In this document: positions 61,967 to 64,000 of the stretch, piece after piece
Layout: the number at the start of each line of letters is the position of its first letter
Numbering within the stretch: position 1 is the first letter of the stretch
Position numbers and translations under genes: made by a program
DNA from: Wenyingzhuangia aestuarii
GTDB lineage: Bacteria; Bacteroidota; Bacteroidia; Flavobacteriales; Flavobacteriaceae
NCBI RefSeq assembly: GCF_011927765.1
Contig: NZ_JAATJG010000004.1
Span: 62,001-126,000 of the forward strand
DNA: 64,000 nucleotides
Reading direction: 5' to 3'
The notes under the pieces: model-generated
Told to the model about the DNA's origin: nothing
Seen by the model: the letters and a program-made list of their open reading frames with translations, nothing else
Databases searched by the model: none

Positions 61967-64000
61967 TTGAAAATTAACCCTATTACTTTTTACTTAAGCA
62001 GTCTAAAAACTCCCCTCCTGCTTCTATTCATCCTATTATCTTACTGTACTAGTTACAGTCAAGCAAGGGAAAATCATGCCTATAAATCTTTTAAATATGT
62101 TGATGAAACATCAGATATAGGTACCAGATTAAAAAAAGAAATCATTAATGTTAAAAATGGAGAAATTGTAACAAACGTTCTTCAAATTTATAACAGAACC
62201 TCACTTGCACCTATTAAATTTAGGTTAGAGTTATTAACTCCTAAAGGATGGACTCCCCTAGTCAATCCAAAAGATATTCATAGAGTTTTAATTCAAGATA
62301 CAATTTCTATTCCTATTGTTTATATTCCAAGTAAAAAACTACAATCTATTAACGAAATCAACATCAATGTTTTTGTGTTAGATTTAGATGGTAGACAACT
62401 TGCTGATAATTATTTTACAGTAGTAAGTCATCACAAAAAAGGATGGACTGTAAATGTAGAAAAGAATACAGAATATTTAAAAAACGGAGAAAACACAGCT
62501 GAATTAAATTATCACATTCAGAACACAGGTAATTATGATCAAGATATTTATATACAACATAAAGTACCTAAAAAAAACATTACAGTTACAGATACGCTTG
62601 CAGAACCAATTAGTAACACTACAATTACCCTAAAGCCTAAAGAGACATACAATCAAAAATTAAATCTTGAATTTGTAAAAAAAGAAGAACGAAACAACAG
62701 ACGTGTGTCTACCAATAGCTACGATCCTTATAAAAAAGAAGAAAAAGTAGTTCACGATATTATTATAGAATCTACCGAGCCCAAATACACTAGTGGAAAA
62801 AGCACTGTTAGAAACTCTAAAGTTTCATATATTAAACTGCCTCATGAAATAGTAGCCGATAAATATGGTTACACCACATTACCTTTAACTATAGATTTTA
62901 GTGTGCAAAACATTATGGGAGATTATTCTTTTGCATCTTTAAACATTAGAGGTTATAAAGAACTTTCTCCAAGTTCTCAATTAATATATTCTACTCAATT
63001 AAATTATTCTAGCTCTGTTTTAAATAATGAGGTTTTTAAAAATGCTCCTTGGTACATTGGTTATTTTGACAATAAACAATCCTTAGAGTTAGGATTGGTA
63101 AGTGGTAATTTATTAGGAATTCAATCTTCTGGTTATGGGGTTAAAGGAGGTTATCAAATTAGCGATAGTCAAAAAATAAGCGCATTTTATATTAGACCCG
63201 ATAGTTTTTTTGATCAGGAAAGTAAAAATGAAACCTATGGAGGTGAATATCAATTTAACTACAAAGGTTTATTGGGAACCAAAATTGGAGCCGGTAGAAA
63301 TGTAAACTTAGGATTAAATAGAATTACAAACGTAGCCAATGTTCAACCAAGTGTTACCCTATTTAATCAACACAGAATTGGATTTTACGCAGCTTACACA
63401 CAATTAACAAACAGCACAGAAAAAGAAAAACTAAACGAAGGCTATGCGGCCGGATTTAGTTTTTCTTCTAACTTTTTTAACAAATTATGGAGACCGGTAA
63501 TTAGTGCTAGAACCAATACTAAAGGATTTGGAAATGGAAATTACATTAGAGAATTAATTAACCACAGATCTACCTTTTCTTTAAATAGCAGAGTAGATTT
63601 ATTGGCGACCAACTCTTTTCAAACCTATGAAAACTATAGTAGTATTACAGATGCACTTCTTAGTTCTCAAAAAATAAACACCAACACCTTACTTTTTTCT
63701 ACCCACAAACAAAGAAACACTTTACAATACGGTGGTTATTATCATTTTTACGATACACAAAACCTACCCAGAGTAGAAAGAGGACTTATTGTAAGACACT
63801 CAAGTTCTAATTTTAAAACAAACTTTTTATCTTCTTTATATTTAAGAGCTGGTTACAACAAGGCAACTAGTGTGGGAGCTCAAGACTTTTTTAATCTAGA
63901 ACTATCTTCTTATTTAAAATACAAAACCTATACGTTTAGCAACCGTTATTTTTATGGTTCTAATTCTATAGAAACCACATTGTACGGAATTGCTTCTAGT
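61967..64000 (+). CDS. Large outer membrane usher-like barrel protein, 3' end cut off
   Basis: An open frame of 678 codons that runs off the window end. The only plausible start is TTG at 61967: a stop lies 18 bases upstream in frame and no ATG precedes the mature part. The first 34 residues are a signal peptide (PLLLLFILLSYCTSYSQA). Then come Ig-like domains (about residues 40-330: IVTNVLQIYNRTSLAPIKFR, NYHIQNTGNYDQDIY), then a long series of outer membrane strands with glycine turns (LNIRGYKELSPSSQLIYSTQ, GGEYQFNYKGLLGTKIGAG, GFSFSSNFFNKLWRPVISAR). Not a SusC, as there is no plug motif. An usher role is inferred from the gene order. Confidence 0.6.
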   Translation, partial: MKINPITFYLSSLKTPLLLLFILLSYCTSYSQARENHAYKSFKYVDETSDIGTRLKKEIINVKNGEIVTNVLQIYNRTSLAPIKFRLELLTPKGWTPLVNPKDIHRVLIQDTISIPIVYIPSKKLQSINEININVFVLDLDGRQLADNYFTVVSHHKKGWTVNVEKNTEYLKNGENTAELNYHIQNTGNYDQDIYIQHKVPKKNITVTDTLAEPISNTTITLKPKETYNQKLNLEFVKKEERNNRRVSTNSYDPYKKEEKVVHDIIIESTEPKYTSGKSTVRNSKVSYIKLPHEIVADKYGYTTLPLTIDFSVQNIMGDYSFASLNIRGYKELSPSSQLIYSTQLNYSSSVLNNEVFKNAPWYIGYFDNKQSLELGLVSGNLLGIQSSGYGVKGGYQISDSQKISAFYIRPDSFFDQESKNETYGGEYQFNYKGLLGTKIGAGRNVNLGLNRITNVANVQPSVTLFNQHRIGFYAAYTQLTNSTEKEKLNEGYAAGFSFSSNFFNKLWRPVISARTNTKGFGNGNYIRELINHRSTFSLNSRVDLLATNSFQTYENYSSITDALLSSQKINTNTLLFSTHKQRNTLQYGGYYHFYDTQNLPRVERGLIVRHSSSNFKTNFLSSLYLRAGYNKATSVGAQDFFNLELSSYLKYKTYTFSNRYFYGSNSIETTLYGIASS

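Overview
The window looks like a marine Flavobacteriaceae (Bacteroidota) chromosome. The evidence is an AT-rich sequence, a SusC/SusD locus, TAnnTTTG-type promoters with upstream TTTG boxes, a T9SS-type C-terminal sorting domain, GH130/GH2 carbohydrate genes, and family-typical neighbourhoods such as rsh-fur-purA and coaX-barrel-TPR-lptC. I cannot name the species from sequence alone.

Layout. 1-1248: end of a LytS-type kinase and a frame-broken LytTR response regulator. 1261-11945: mostly minus-strand housekeeping (rluE, a Crp-like regulator, arsC-like, prfB, a PpiD-like foldase, a CNNM/CBS protein, lptC, TPR and barrel proteins, coaX). 12045-12117: tRNA-Phe with a clear promoter and terminator. 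12178-31107: a polysaccharide utilisation locus whose enzymes point to a beta-mannoside. An AraC-type regulator diverges from one operon (SusC, SusD, a duplicated surface glycan-binding protein, two related clan GH-A hydrolases, a GH130 phosphorylase, an SSS symporter), followed by a T9SS repeat protein and a second operon (GH2 beta-mannosidase, mannose-6-phosphate isomerase, SGNH esterase). Signal sequences suggest a surface GH-A enzyme, a periplasmic GH-A and GH2, and a cytoplasmic GH130 phosphorylase and isomerase. A ROK sugar kinase at 34917 could supply mannose 6-phosphate.

31369-47000: a surface beta-propeller lipoprotein, a hydrolase, an orphan transketolase N-terminal subunit, the ROK kinase, an aminotransferase plus OstA-like pair, a cupin, purA, a Fur-like regulator, rsh, an M48 protease, an rRNA/tRNA methyltransferase, a HAD hydrolase. 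47033-59211: dnaB, a surface lipoprotein, a VOC-domain lipoprotein, a PNPOx-like protein, a ThuA protein, a glycosyltransferase, pyrD, pheT, an 830-base intergenic region with a two-hairpin element and a tandem repeat array of 251-base dimers, then recG.

59596-64000 (cut by the window end) holds what I consider the most unusual locus: a PapD-like chaperone, a secreted subunit, a strong mRNA hairpin, a second related subunit and a large beta-barrel protein starting at TTG. The layout resembles a chaperone-usher fibre operon, but the proteins are unlike the classical families I know. No transposase, prophage or CRISPR array was seen.
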